The notes under the pieces were generated by a model. That model was not told the DNA's origin, made no database searches, and was given only the letters and a program-made list of their open reading frames with translations. A DNA stretch of 13,029 bases from DATDPY01 sp964395765 (GTDB lineage Bacteria > Bacteroidota > Bacteroidia > Cytophagales > Cyclobacteriaceae). Shown here piece after piece: positions 1 through 6,510 of the stretch. The position numbers and the translations under genes are program-made. Where the stretch lies: contig CAYNCU010000121.1 in the NCBI GenBank assembly GCA_964395765.1, forward strand, positions 1 through 13,029, written 5' to 3'. How positions within the stretch are numbered: position 1 is the first letter of the stretch; every line of letters starts with the position of its first letter.

Positions 1-587
1 ACCGGAGGTATATTCGGTGCAGTATATAACTGGCTCAGCGGCAAAGCCACTTCGAGGTCCCAGTACTGATCGGTGTCATTGGGATTGTTTATGGTTCCTT
101 TAACCACAACCGCACTTTGAATCCCTTCACAATTCCATTCCCAAAGCTGCCTGATATCCCTGCGCGCATTATATTTATTCAAAATAAATAGGTCGAGGAT
201 AGTATTTAATGGATTGAATTCAAATTCGGCATAGGTCTTGGAATACCCATCCGCATCAATAAAAAATTCTACCACATTTTCCAGCCACAGGTGGGCATCC
301 CTTTGGGTCATGGTTGCAAAAAGATTTTTATCGATGATATGAAAAAAGCCGTAAAGGTTACTGTCATCCCATAACCACATAAATTCCGTTTTCTGTTTGG
401 GTTCAGATCCATCCATGGCCACGAAATCCGCTTTTTCAGCAATTTTCCAGGCGGCTTCGTTGGCTTTGCCATCAATTGTTATTGGTTCATTGATCTTGTG
501 ACAGATATACACCGGGATCCGGGGCTGACCCCTGAGGTTACACGTAATTAACAGACAGATGAGGAGGAAGACGAAAGATGATTTCAT
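1..587 (-). CDS. Secreted CBM9-like carbohydrate-binding protein (3' end outside window)
   Basis: Translating the reverse strand from the ATG at 585-587 gives 195 codons with no stop before the window edge, so the C-terminus is missing. Residues 1-21 form a Sec signal peptide: Lys2, a hydrophobic core over 5-16, and an end at Gly20-Gln21. The mature part matches the carbohydrate-binding family 9-like (DOMON-type) pattern. It has a 'TIDGKANEAAW' start near residue 37, a 'DDSNLYGFFHI' strand, 'LENVVEFFIDADG', and 'YAEFEFNPLNTILDL'. Family knowledge: such proteins bind sugars in the periplasm or on the surface and often accompany glycoside-processing genes. It lies 32 nt downstream of the SDR gene on the same strand, so the two probably share a transcript. 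A Cys at residue 16 (LITC) is a poor lipobox because -1 is Thr, so I favour ordinary signal peptidase cleavage. The ligand is unknown. A larger multidomain protein cannot be excluded. Confidence 0.85.
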   Translation of the reverse strand, partial: MKSSFVFLLICLLITCNLRGQPRIPVYICHKINEPITIDGKANEAAWKIAEKADFVAMDGSEPKQKTEFMWLWDDSNLYGFFHIIDKNLFATMTQRDAHLWLENVVEFFIDADGYSKTYAEFEFNPLNTILDLFILNKYNARRDIRQLWEWNCEGIQSAVVVKGTINNPNDTDQYWDLEVALPLSQLYTAPNIPP

Positions 588-619
588 AAGGTCGTATTTA
601 ATAATAACTGTTAGTCAAT

Positions 620-1387
620 TTAAACGGCTGTCCAGCCACCGTCAATTAAAAGCGTAGTTCCTGTAATGAGTGCGGCGGCCGGTGAACAAAGGAATACAAC
701 CGCGCTCGAGACTTCAGCAGGTATACCGATTCTACCCAGTTTTATTTTAGACAAAACATCGGCTTTGAATTCCGGTTGGCTTAAAACTTCTTCCGTCCCC
801 GGAGTAGAAATAAAAGTAGGAGCTACGGCATTTACATTGATATTATATCGGGCCCATTCCACTGCAAAACATTTGGTCAGGTGTGAAATCCCCGCTTTGG
901 ACATACAGTAAACAGATTCTGTCGGCAAGGCAATATAACCGGCCTGGGAACCTATATTGACAATCTTTCCGGATTTATTTTTGATCATATGCCGCCCCGC
1001 TTCCTGGCTGGCAAAAAAAGTACCTTTCAGGTTAACCCCCACGATATCATCGAAATCTTTTTCCGTGTAATCCTCAATCGGATTGGAAGGGGATAAGCCT
1101 GCATTATTGATCAGAATATCGATGCGGCCAAAGTGCTTAACGGTGCTGTTCACGGCTTCCCGGATCTCCTGCAGAATAAGCATATTCATCTGCAGTGGAA
1201 GTACATTTCTTCCCGATTTTTTTATCTCTTCTGCCAGGCCGTTGTCGGATCCGATATCGCGCAAACCCAGGGCCACGTCGGCTCCGGCTTCGGCCAGTGC
1301 AAGGGCACAAGACCTTCCTATACCTCTGGCGGCACCGGTAACCAGGGCTATTTTATTTTTCACATTAAAATCCAGTAATTCAGACAT
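620..1387 (-). CDS. SDR-family NAD(P)-dependent oxidoreductase
   Basis: A complete 255-aa classical short-chain dehydrogenase/reductase, the usual length for the family. Visible landmarks are the Rossmann dinucleotide motif TGxxxGxG (Thr17, Gly18, Gly22, Gly24), NNAG at 94-97, and a full catalytic tetrad Asn119, Ser147, Tyr160, Lys164. The C-terminal 'TGTTLLIDGGW' is typical. There is no signal peptide, so it acts in the cytoplasm. It would reversibly oxidise an alcohol or reduce a ketone with NAD(P). The family spans sugar and polyol dehydrogenases, gluconate 5-dehydrogenase-like enzymes and 3-oxoacyl-ACP reductases, which sequence alone does not separate. Its place beside a secreted CBM9-like gene and divergent from Gfo/Idh and TIM-barrel genes favours a sugar or sugar-acid substrate (inference). 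The start is the first in-frame ATG that leaves a normal short lead into beta-1. Confidence 0.93.
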   Translation of the reverse strand: MSELLDFNVKNKIALVTGAARGIGRSCALALAEAGADVALGLRDIGSDNGLAEEIKKSGRNVLPLQMNMLILQEIREAVNSTVKHFGRIDILINNAGLSPSNPIEDYTEKDFDDIVGVNLKGTFFASQEAGRHMIKNKSGKIVNIGSQAGYIALPTESVYCMSKAGISHLTKCFAVEWARYNINVNAVAPTFISTPGTEEVLSQPEFKADVLSKIKLGRIGIPAEVSSAVVFLCSPAAALITGTTLLIDGGWTAV

Positions 1388-1679
1388 AATTAAATGTTTT
1401 TATATACTTAAAATTATAAAAATCGGCTAAATTTAAATCTTTAGATCCGGATATGAATTTTTGTGATTAAAGGAATCAATGTAAGTTAAATGATTGACGG
1501 GAAATTTTCAAAGTGGATGTTAAAATCTCCGCTTTTGGTTTTTCCGGATCAATCTTAAATATTTCACAATCCGGATATCCAATGTTGATTCTGATCGGTT
1601 GATTTTTTATGGCCAATGAACGGGGATAGCAACTGAAAAATTCAATTATATAAATAACTATAAATATTTTTAATCAATC
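1388..1679. promoter_or_regulatory. Divergent intergenic region, 292 bp, AT-rich
   Basis: This stretch separates the leftward SDR operon from the rightward Gfo/Idh operon, so it must hold both promoters. I found no convincing TAnnTTTG box on either strand, only one-mismatch versions such as TAAATTTA read leftward near 1430. The 10-mer ATCCGGATAT occurs twice (1445-1454 and 1569-1578). A third TCCGGAT lies at 1543-1549 in opposite orientation to the second copy's ATCCGGA. At 1569-1580 the palindromes ATCCGGAT and GGATATCC overlap. These could be operator sites, but ATCCGGAT also occurs inside coding sequence in this window, so the evidence is weak. The last 50 bases before the ATG at 1680 are almost pure A/T with no Shine-Dalgarno sequence. 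Confidence 0.4.
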
Positions 1680-2993
1680 ATGGAAAATAAAAAAGGTAAA
1701 GCCAGCAGATCCTCACGCAGGGAATTCATGAAAAAAACAGGGGCAGCGATGGTTGGTACTGCTTTCGCATTTAATTTCAATATACCCCGTTCGGTCTATG
1801 CCATGGGTTCCGGTACCCTGAAAGTGGGCTTGATCGGATGCGGTGGCAGGGGAACAGGCGCGGCCTATCAGGCGCTGAGTGCAGATAAGGATGTTGTTCT
1901 TTCAGCAATGGCTGATATTCATGAAGATCGCCTGGAAGAGTCCCTGGCCAATCTGATGAAGGATCATGGAGATAAAATTGCTGTTGGCAAGACCGGAAAA
2001 TACCTTGGTTTTGATGCCTTTCAGAAAGTCATAGATTCGGATGTTGATGTTGTCATCCTCACTACGCCGCCTGTTTTCCGGCCCCTGCACATCGAAAAAG
2101 CGGTAGCAGCCGGGAAGCATGTTTTTTGTGAAAAGCCTATGGCCCTCGACGCTCCCGGTTTGCACAGGGTATTGAATGCGGCTCACCAGGCAAAAGATAA
2201 AGGCTTGTCCTTAGCCTCAGGATTTTGCTGGCGATATCACACTCCGAAAAGAGAAATTTTCGGCCGTATACTCAATGGTGCTATCGGAGATGTAAAGAGC
2301 GTATATACCACGTATAATACAGGATTATTATGGTCAAAGCCATATCAGCCGGGATGGAATGATCTTGAAAAGAAGCTCCGGAACTGGCTATACTATAACT
2401 GGCTATCCGGCGATCATATTGTCGAGCAGGCCATTCACAGTGTGGACATGGGGTCATGGGCTTTGGGTGATGTAAAACCGGTAAGCGCCACCGGCACCGG
2501 GGGACGTCAGGTCAGGACGAATCCGATGTTCGGCAATATTTATGATCATTTTGCCATCGAGTACGAATATGAGAACGGTGTTAAGGCATATCACTTCAGC
2601 CGCCAACAGGATAAGTGTTCGCGCGCTTATTCCTGCGAGGCCATCGGCGATAAAGGTCATGCCGTTATTGACGTGAACAAAAGAGTTCATGAGGTTTTCG
2701 GAGAAAGCCCATGGCGTTTTCACGGGGAGGATAATGATATGTACCAACAGGAACATGATGAATTATTTGCTTCCATCAGGAGTAATAAACCTTTCTACAA
2801 CGGCGACCTGATGGTTCAGAGCAGCATGCTCGCCATTATGGGTAGAATGGTAGCCTACACCGGCCAGACCCTTACTTACGATGAAGCCTGGAATTCGCGG
2901 GAAAAACTGGGGCCGGATCCTGAAGAATATACATGGGATATGAAAGTCCCTGATGTTCCCGTTGCCATGCCCGGCGAAACAAAATTCTTCTGA
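1680..2993 (+). CDS. Tat-exported Gfo/Idh/MocA-family oxidoreductase
   Basis: A 437-aa protein. The N-terminus carries a twin-arginine signal: S-R-R-E-F-M-K at residues 12-18, then a hydrophobic stretch at 21-33, so it is predicted to be exported folded with its cofactor. The mature N-terminal Rossmann domain has GxGGRGxG at 53-60 (GCGGRGTG) and the family's E-K-P at 151-153. The C-terminal alpha/beta domain has H253-x-x-D256 (AIHSVD), in the usual place of the catalytic His/Asp. Family knowledge: members oxidise or reduce sugars and glycosides with tightly bound NAD(P), and the related GH109 enzymes cleave N-acetylgalactosaminides by transient oxidation at C3. This protein could be either type. 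It is followed after 4 nt by a TIM-barrel isomerase-like gene that also has an export signal, which suggests both work on the same extracytoplasmic substrate. No Shine-Dalgarno sequence is seen; the ATG is chosen because the Tat motif follows it directly. Confidence 0.9.
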   Translation: MENKKGKASRSSRREFMKKTGAAMVGTAFAFNFNIPRSVYAMGSGTLKVGLIGCGGRGTGAAYQALSADKDVVLSAMADIHEDRLEESLANLMKDHGDKIAVGKTGKYLGFDAFQKVIDSDVDVVILTTPPVFRPLHIEKAVAAGKHVFCEKPMALDAPGLHRVLNAAHQAKDKGLSLASGFCWRYHTPKREIFGRILNGAIGDVKSVYTTYNTGLLWSKPYQPGWNDLEKKLRNWLYYNWLSGDHIVEQAIHSVDMGSWALGDVKPVSATGTGGRQVRTNPMFGNIYDHFAIEYEYENGVKAYHFSRQQDKCSRAYSCEAIGDKGHAVIDVNKRVHEVFGESPWRFHGEDNDMYQQEHDELFASIRSNKPFYNGDLMVQSSMLAIMGRMVAYTGQTLTYDEAWNSREKLGPDPEEYTWDMKVPDVPVAMPGETKFF

Positions 2994-2997
2994 TCCT

Positions 2998-3906
2998 ATG
3001 AATAGAAAAGAATTCATTAAAAACAGTTTGGGAGCTGTAGCCCTGGCAACCTTGGCTCCTTCGGTTTTAAGTAAGTCCATACCTCCGGGTAAAAATTCCG
3101 TTAAGCCATCCCTCCGGCTGGCCCTGAAATTCAACATGGTCAAAGCCGATAACCTCTCTATGACGGAAAAGTTTCAAATGCTCAGGGACATCGGTTACGA
3201 CGGCACTGAACTGGACAGTCCGAATGATTTCGATAACAAAGAGATCCTGGCAGCCAGGGATAATGCCGGGCTTATCATTCCCAGTGTTATCTGCTCGAAA
3301 CACTGGGCGTACCCGCTTTCTTCTCCCGACCCCAAGGTACGGGCGACCTGTGTTGAAGCGATGAAAACCGCTTTGCACGATTGCAGGGAGTACGGAGGAA
3401 CATCCGTCCTACTTGTTCCGGCCGTGGTGAATAAGGATATGACTTATGAGGATGCTTACAAAAGATCTCAGGAAGAGATCAGGAAATTACTCCCTGTTGC
3501 CCACGAGACCGGAGTAAAAATTGCCATTGAAAACGTCTGGAATAATTTTCTACTGAGTCCGCTGGAAGCGGCCCGGTACATTGATGAATTCAATGACCCG
3601 ATGATCGGCTGGCATTTCGATATTGGAAATATTATACGTTACGGATGGCCGGAACAATGGATCAGGATACTGAATAAGCGGATCCTGAAACTCGATGTGA
3701 AAGGCTATAGTCGTAAAAAAGCCGATGATGAGGGAGTGGGCAAGGGTTTTGACGTGGAAATAGGGGATGATGATAATAACTGGCCTGAAGTAGTCAAGGC
3801 GCTCGGAGACATCGGTTATGAAGGCTGGGCTTCTGCTGAAGTCAAAGGGGGCGATCGACCGAGACTGGAACAGATATATCGTGAAATGGTAAATGTTTTA
3901 AAATAA
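2998..3906 (+). CDS. Exported sugar phosphate isomerase/epimerase-like TIM-barrel protein
   Basis: I choose the ATG at 2998 (302 aa), 4 nt after the upstream stop. An earlier in-frame ATG at 2953 would overlap the Gfo/Idh gene by 41 nt and put a poor lead before the signal peptide. Residues 1-25 form an export signal with a Tat-like R-K-E-F-I-K (3-8); Lys replaces the second Arg, so Tat dependence is less certain than for its neighbour. The rest fits the xylose-isomerase-like AP-endonuclease-2 fold. Likely metal ligands are Glu178 (IENVW), His206 and Asp208 (GWHFDIGN), and Glu281 (SAEVKGG). 'GYDGTELDS' near 66-74 is the usual early strand. Family knowledge: such enzymes isomerise or epimerise sugars or keto-sugars through a divalent metal. 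Its partner is probably the oxidoreductase upstream, with which it is co-transcribed. The exact reaction is unknown. Confidence 0.88.
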   Translation: MNRKEFIKNSLGAVALATLAPSVLSKSIPPGKNSVKPSLRLALKFNMVKADNLSMTEKFQMLRDIGYDGTELDSPNDFDNKEILAARDNAGLIIPSVICSKHWAYPLSSPDPKVRATCVEAMKTALHDCREYGGTSVLLVPAVVNKDMTYEDAYKRSQEEIRKLLPVAHETGVKIAIENVWNNFLLSPLEAARYIDEFNDPMIGWHFDIGNIIRYGWPEQWIRILNKRILKLDVKGYSRKKADDEGVGKGFDVEIGDDDNNWPEVVKALGDIGYEGWASAEVKGGDRPRLEQIYREMVNVLK

Positions 3907-3949
3907 TGACCTTGCTTTAGCCCCCTGAAATAATTAGTTACCGACCCGG

Positions 3950-3979
3950 TTTATTGATCAAAATAGATCCTATTTTTGA
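3950..3979 (+). promoter_or_regulatory. Candidate Bacteroidota-type promoter inside an inverted repeat
   Basis: TATTTTTG at 3971-3978 matches the TAnnTTTG -7 element. TTTA at 3950-3953 lies 17 nt upstream as a weak -33 element. The -7 box sits in the right arm of an inverted repeat: AAAATAG (3960-3966), loop ATC, CTATTTT (3970-3976), extending by two more pairs with one bulged T. Transcription would begin about 18 nt before the ATG at 4004. A repressor site overlapping the promoter is possible. A weak terminator for the preceding gene, which ends at 3906, is the other reading, but no T-run follows the hairpin. Confidence 0.4.
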
Positions 3980-4003
3980 GGATTATTTTGATTCCAGGTC
4001 TTG

Positions 4004-4609
4004 ATGATAGATGCGAAGGTCAGGGCTGTTGAAAGACTTTTCCACGAGCTCGATGAGAATATAAGTCGTTTTCAGGCTGACACCGGCCTAAAATGCCTGG
4101 CGGGCTGCGGGCATTGTTGTTTTAATCCTGAGGTTGAAGCCACGGCCCTGGAATTTTTACCGCTGGCTTATCAATATTACAAGAATGGGACAGCCGAAAA
4201 ATTTTATGACGATCTGGCCGAAAATACTACCCCTGTTTGCCGGCTTATGTCCCCAGTAATATCCTCTTCTTCCGGAGGTTTTTGCGGCGAATATAAATAC
4301 AGGGGACTGATCTGCCGCCTCTTCGGATTTTCTGCCCGTCGCAATAAATACGATAAACTGGAAATGATGACATGCCGGTTAATCAAGGAAAATCAGAAAG
4401 AAGAATTTGCCCGGACTTCTGTGGAAATAAACCGGGATAGGGAAATTGCCATTGTAGGAAATTATTACATGAAATTAAGAATGATCGATCCGGACCTGGG
4501 ATCCCGTCCACTTCCCATCAATCAGGCGATCCGGATGGCACTCGAAGTAATATTGAACCACTACTATTTTAAAGATTCCACCCCCGGGAGCTATAGAAAA
4601 ATTTCCTGA
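4004..4609 (+). CDS. YkgJ-family cysteine-cluster protein
   Basis: A 201-aa soluble protein with the CxxxCxxCC cluster (Cys31, Cys35, Cys38, Cys39). Further cysteines lie at 79, 94, 104 and 124, the last ones in 'GGFCGEYKYRGLICRLFGF', which corresponds to the family's C-x-I-Y-x-x-R-P-x-x-C-R block. Eight cysteines in this order fit the CxxCxxCC / YkgJ family (UPF0153), thought to bind zinc or an Fe-S cluster; its biochemical role is not settled. The usual Arg-Pro is Arg-Gly here (R100-G101). A TTG lies immediately before the ATG in frame (4001), but I prefer ATG 4004. There is no signal peptide or membrane segment. It stands alone: 97 bp separate it from the upstream operon and it has its own candidate promoter, while a long gene-free region follows. 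Confidence 0.85.
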   Translation: MIDAKVRAVERLFHELDENISRFQADTGLKCLAGCGHCCFNPEVEATALEFLPLAYQYYKNGTAEKFYDDLAENTTPVCRLMSPVISSSSGGFCGEYKYRGLICRLFGFSARRNKYDKLEMMTCRLIKENQKEEFARTSVEINRDREIAIVGNYYMKLRMIDPDLGSRPLPINQAIRMALEVILNHYYFKDSTPGSYRKIS

Positions 4610-4818
4610 TATCTTTTTAAAAGCTCCGTCTCCTTAAAGATTGGTTATGTCGGCAATTTTTCGATACCTAAATTAAAAATAAGCCATCCGCGGGCTACCC
4701 CGGGGTTATTAATGTTCAAACCTTTCGGGCTAAATTCATAGTTACTGCGCAATGAACATGCCTTCGATCAATCTTGCGATTCCTCTGAAGCTTCGGCGGT
4801 ACGCGGACGGCTTGAAAA

Positions 4819-4864
4819 GTCAGTGAATCAGTGACCAGTAAATCAGTGACTCAGTGACCAGTTT
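4819..4864. repeat. Two imperfect 23-bp direct repeats built on TCAGTGA
   Basis: The units 4819-4841 and 4842-4864 match at most positions and abut exactly. Each contains two copies of TCAGTGA, so that heptamer occurs four times (4820, 4828, 4843, 4851). The 11-mer TCAGTGACCAG is identical in both units (4828-4838 and 4851-4861). This is simple tandem duplication in non-coding DNA; no function can be assigned. Confidence 0.8.
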
Positions 4865-5145
4865 TGTTCTCGTTAAATTAATTGCATCGATTCTTATATC
4901 AGGTTAATTTGACACTAAAACACGTTAATATATTCCACCCGCTGTGATCATATGCCCTTGCTTTTAAACCAGGGTAAAAAAGAATCAAATACTTATTTTT
5001 TACCAGTGAAAAAGCCCTCAATCAATCTATGGCTCCCAAAGCCAGTGAACTGAGATCATTTTTGATTTCGTTTCATAGATCCGATTCGTTTTTTTTTAAT
5101 GCAGATTTTGAAAATCTTATTAGTTATATTCAAATAAAGAAATTT

Positions 5146-5170
5146 CATCCCCGGGCTTGACCCGTTGTCC
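5146..5170. repeat. GC-rich interrupted palindrome, possible dispersed repeat remnant
   Basis: CGGG (5152-5155), loop CTTGA and CCCG (5161-5164) form a short hairpin inside 'CATCCCCGGGCTTGACCCG'. From memory this closely resembles a palindromic intergenic repeat found in many bacterial genomes, but the right half decays after CCCG. It stands out from the AT-rich DNA around it. A terminator role is unlikely because no T-run follows on either strand. Confidence 0.35.
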
Positions 5171-5232
5171 TTTATCGTTTAATAAGATTCAGTTAAATAA
5201 TGAAATCAATTGCAATCTCGGACAGGAGGTCG

Positions 5233-6318
5233 TTAATTGATCTTATCCCGCAATTCCATATCGAGCCCGGGGCCGTCGGATAAATGCATATTCGGGCCAT
5301 CATAATAATAGCCCCCGGAAAGAGGATCGGAAGCCATTAATAACGGGGTATCCAGGTCCAGATGTTCAATAATACCGAGACCGGCCACCAGGGCTAAGGA
5401 AGTTCCCATCGCCAGCCGTGTTTCAACCATGCCACCGATCATCAGTTTCAATCCCATTGTACCTGCGGTTATGGCGATGTCAATAGCATCCAGCAATCCC
5501 ATTTTCATAATCTTCAGGTTTACAATATCCGCGGCATTTTTACGGATGACTTTTATAAGATCGTCTTTTGTAAAGACGGCTTCATCGGCGGCAACCGGGA
5601 AAGAGATTTTGGATCTGACCTCGGCCAGGCCATCCACATCATAGCGGTTCACCGGCTGTTCAAACATAATCACGGGAATATTATGATTTTTTAATTTACC
5701 AGCAAAATGGATAGCGGTATCCGGATTAAAGGCCTGGTTGGCATCAATGATAAACTTCAGGGAGGGATACTTGCTATGCAGAGTGGTGATTAGCTTTATT
5801 TCACTGTCCGGATCAAGACCCACCTTTATTTTTAATTTTCTGAACCCCCGTCCATACCATTGTGATGCCAGCTCCAATGATCTTTCAAAGGACAATATTG
5901 GAATGGTAATATCCGTTTCAAACGGACCACTTTTTGCCCCTCCGAAAAAATCCGAAAGGGATAACCCGGCCGATCGGCATAGCGCATCAAGGACGGCGGT
6001 TTCAAACCCGCATAAAACAGAAGAGTGATTTTGAGTATTTTCTTTTACCCGGCCCCCGATTTTTTTATAGGACGATACATCCATTCCTTTAATCAGTTCA
6101 CCCGTTTCACCCGCCTTTGCCAGACAAGTGGTACGGTCGGCTCCCTTTAATTCGGGGAAGGGTGTTATCTCGCCGTACCCATTGACCCCATTTTCCAAAA
6201 TGATTTTTATTATAATATTTTGCGCTGTTGTTACTTTCCCCTGGGAAATAACAAAGTCATCCGTTAGAGGAATGTCGATAGTAATTGTTTCAAATGATTT
6301 TATATTAAGATCCTTCAT
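5233..6318 (-). CDS. Dipeptide epimerase (L-Ala-D/L-Glu epimerase type, enolase superfamily)
   Basis: A complete 361-aa muconate-lactonizing-enzyme subgroup member, close to the usual length. The catalytic set is intact: K163-x-K165 (KLKIKVG), metal ligands Asp192 (IIDANQ), Glu220 (FEQPV) and Asp245 (AADEA), and the opposing base Lys269 (NLKIMKMG). D321-x-D323 near the C-terminus matches the pair that in characterised Ala-Glu epimerases contacts the dipeptide amino group. Lys163 and Lys269 would remove and return the alpha proton on opposite faces, inverting one residue of a dipeptide. The usual role is recycling of murein peptides, turning L-Ala-D-Glu into L-Ala-L-Glu for peptidases. There is no signal peptide, so it is cytoplasmic. 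It is transcribed alone, divergently from an ABC importer operon 192 bp away. No peptidase gene is adjacent, so the exact dipeptide is not settled. Confidence 0.92.
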   Translation of the reverse strand: MKDLNIKSFETITIDIPLTDDFVISQGKVTTAQNIIIKIILENGVNGYGEITPFPELKGADRTTCLAKAGETGELIKGMDVSSYKKIGGRVKENTQNHSSVLCGFETAVLDALCRSAGLSLSDFFGGAKSGPFETDITIPILSFERSLELASQWYGRGFRKLKIKVGLDPDSEIKLITTLHSKYPSLKFIIDANQAFNPDTAIHFAGKLKNHNIPVIMFEQPVNRYDVDGLAEVRSKISFPVAADEAVFTKDDLIKVIRKNAADIVNLKIMKMGLLDAIDIAITAGTMGLKLMIGGMVETRLAMGTSLALVAGLGIIEHLDLDTPLLMASDPLSGGYYYDGPNMHLSDGPGLDMELRDKIN

Positions 6319-6427
6319 CCTTTGGTGATTCCGTATAATTTAAATATCTGAAAAAATCTTTATACTGAAAAATGTAAAATACAAGGAGGCAATTATACAT
6401 TGAAGCCGCCAAACTAATATTATATTG

Positions 6428-6478
6428 CGGTTATCTTTATACCGTAATCGGGATAACCGGGGAAAAGGTACCCTTTTC
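6428..6478 (+). promoter_or_regulatory. Two consecutive hairpins in the leader of the ABC operon
   Basis: Hairpin 1: CGGTTATC (6428-6435) pairs with GATAACCG (6452-6459). Between them CCG (6442-6444) pairs with CGG (6449-6451) around a TAAT loop, so the right arm is one unbroken 11-nt strand while the left arm has a 6-nt bulge. Hairpin 2 follows after 2 nt: GAAAAGG (6462-6468), loop TAC, CCTTTTC (6472-6478), then TTATTCTT. The ATG of the lipoprotein gene is 32 nt further on. The arrangement could be an attenuator, a small-molecule or protein-binding leader, or an operator. I looked for the TPP riboswitch core (CUGAGA and its partner) and do not see it. No known riboswitch class is recognised. 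Confidence 0.4.
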
Positions 6479-6510
6479 TTATTCTTAACCCATACATAAT
6501 TTCCGGTTTT

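Larger units (their letters stand above)
4610..5232. other. Gene-free region, 623 bp, between convergent genes
   Basis: I find no credible gene here. The region lies between the converging YkgJ and epimerase genes. From left to right it holds GC-rich palindromic pieces at 4687-4706 (CCGCGG, then ACCCCGGGGT at 4697-4706), a 2 x 23-bp direct repeat at 4819-4864, an AT-rich stretch, and a second GC-rich inverted repeat around 5146-5170. Read on the reverse strand, 4640-4840 gives only short fragments interrupted by stops. The look is of decayed intergenic repeat elements rather than a functional gene. No clear rho-independent terminator is visible for either flanking gene. Confidence 0.6.

Noticed and set aside
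666..1430. Several + strand open frames of 81 to 115 codons opposite the SDR gene
   Set aside because: All are antisense readings of a complete SDR gene with an intact catalytic tetrad.
2953..2997. Upstream ATG for the isomerase-like gene
   Set aside because: It would overlap the preceding gene and add 15 residues before a good export signal; the ATG at 2998 gives a normal signal peptide and tight operon spacing.
2763..3143. Open frame of 126 codons on the - strand across the Gfo/Idh and isomerase junction
   Set aside because: It is antisense to two well-supported genes and shows no recognisable domain.
4819..4864. CRISPR array
   Set aside because: The two 23-bp units abut with no spacer and are internally repetitive; no cas gene is present.
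6319..6510. TPP riboswitch upstream of the NMT1/THI5-like importer
   Set aside because: The conserved CUGAGA core and its partner segment are absent, so there is no support for thiamine regulation.
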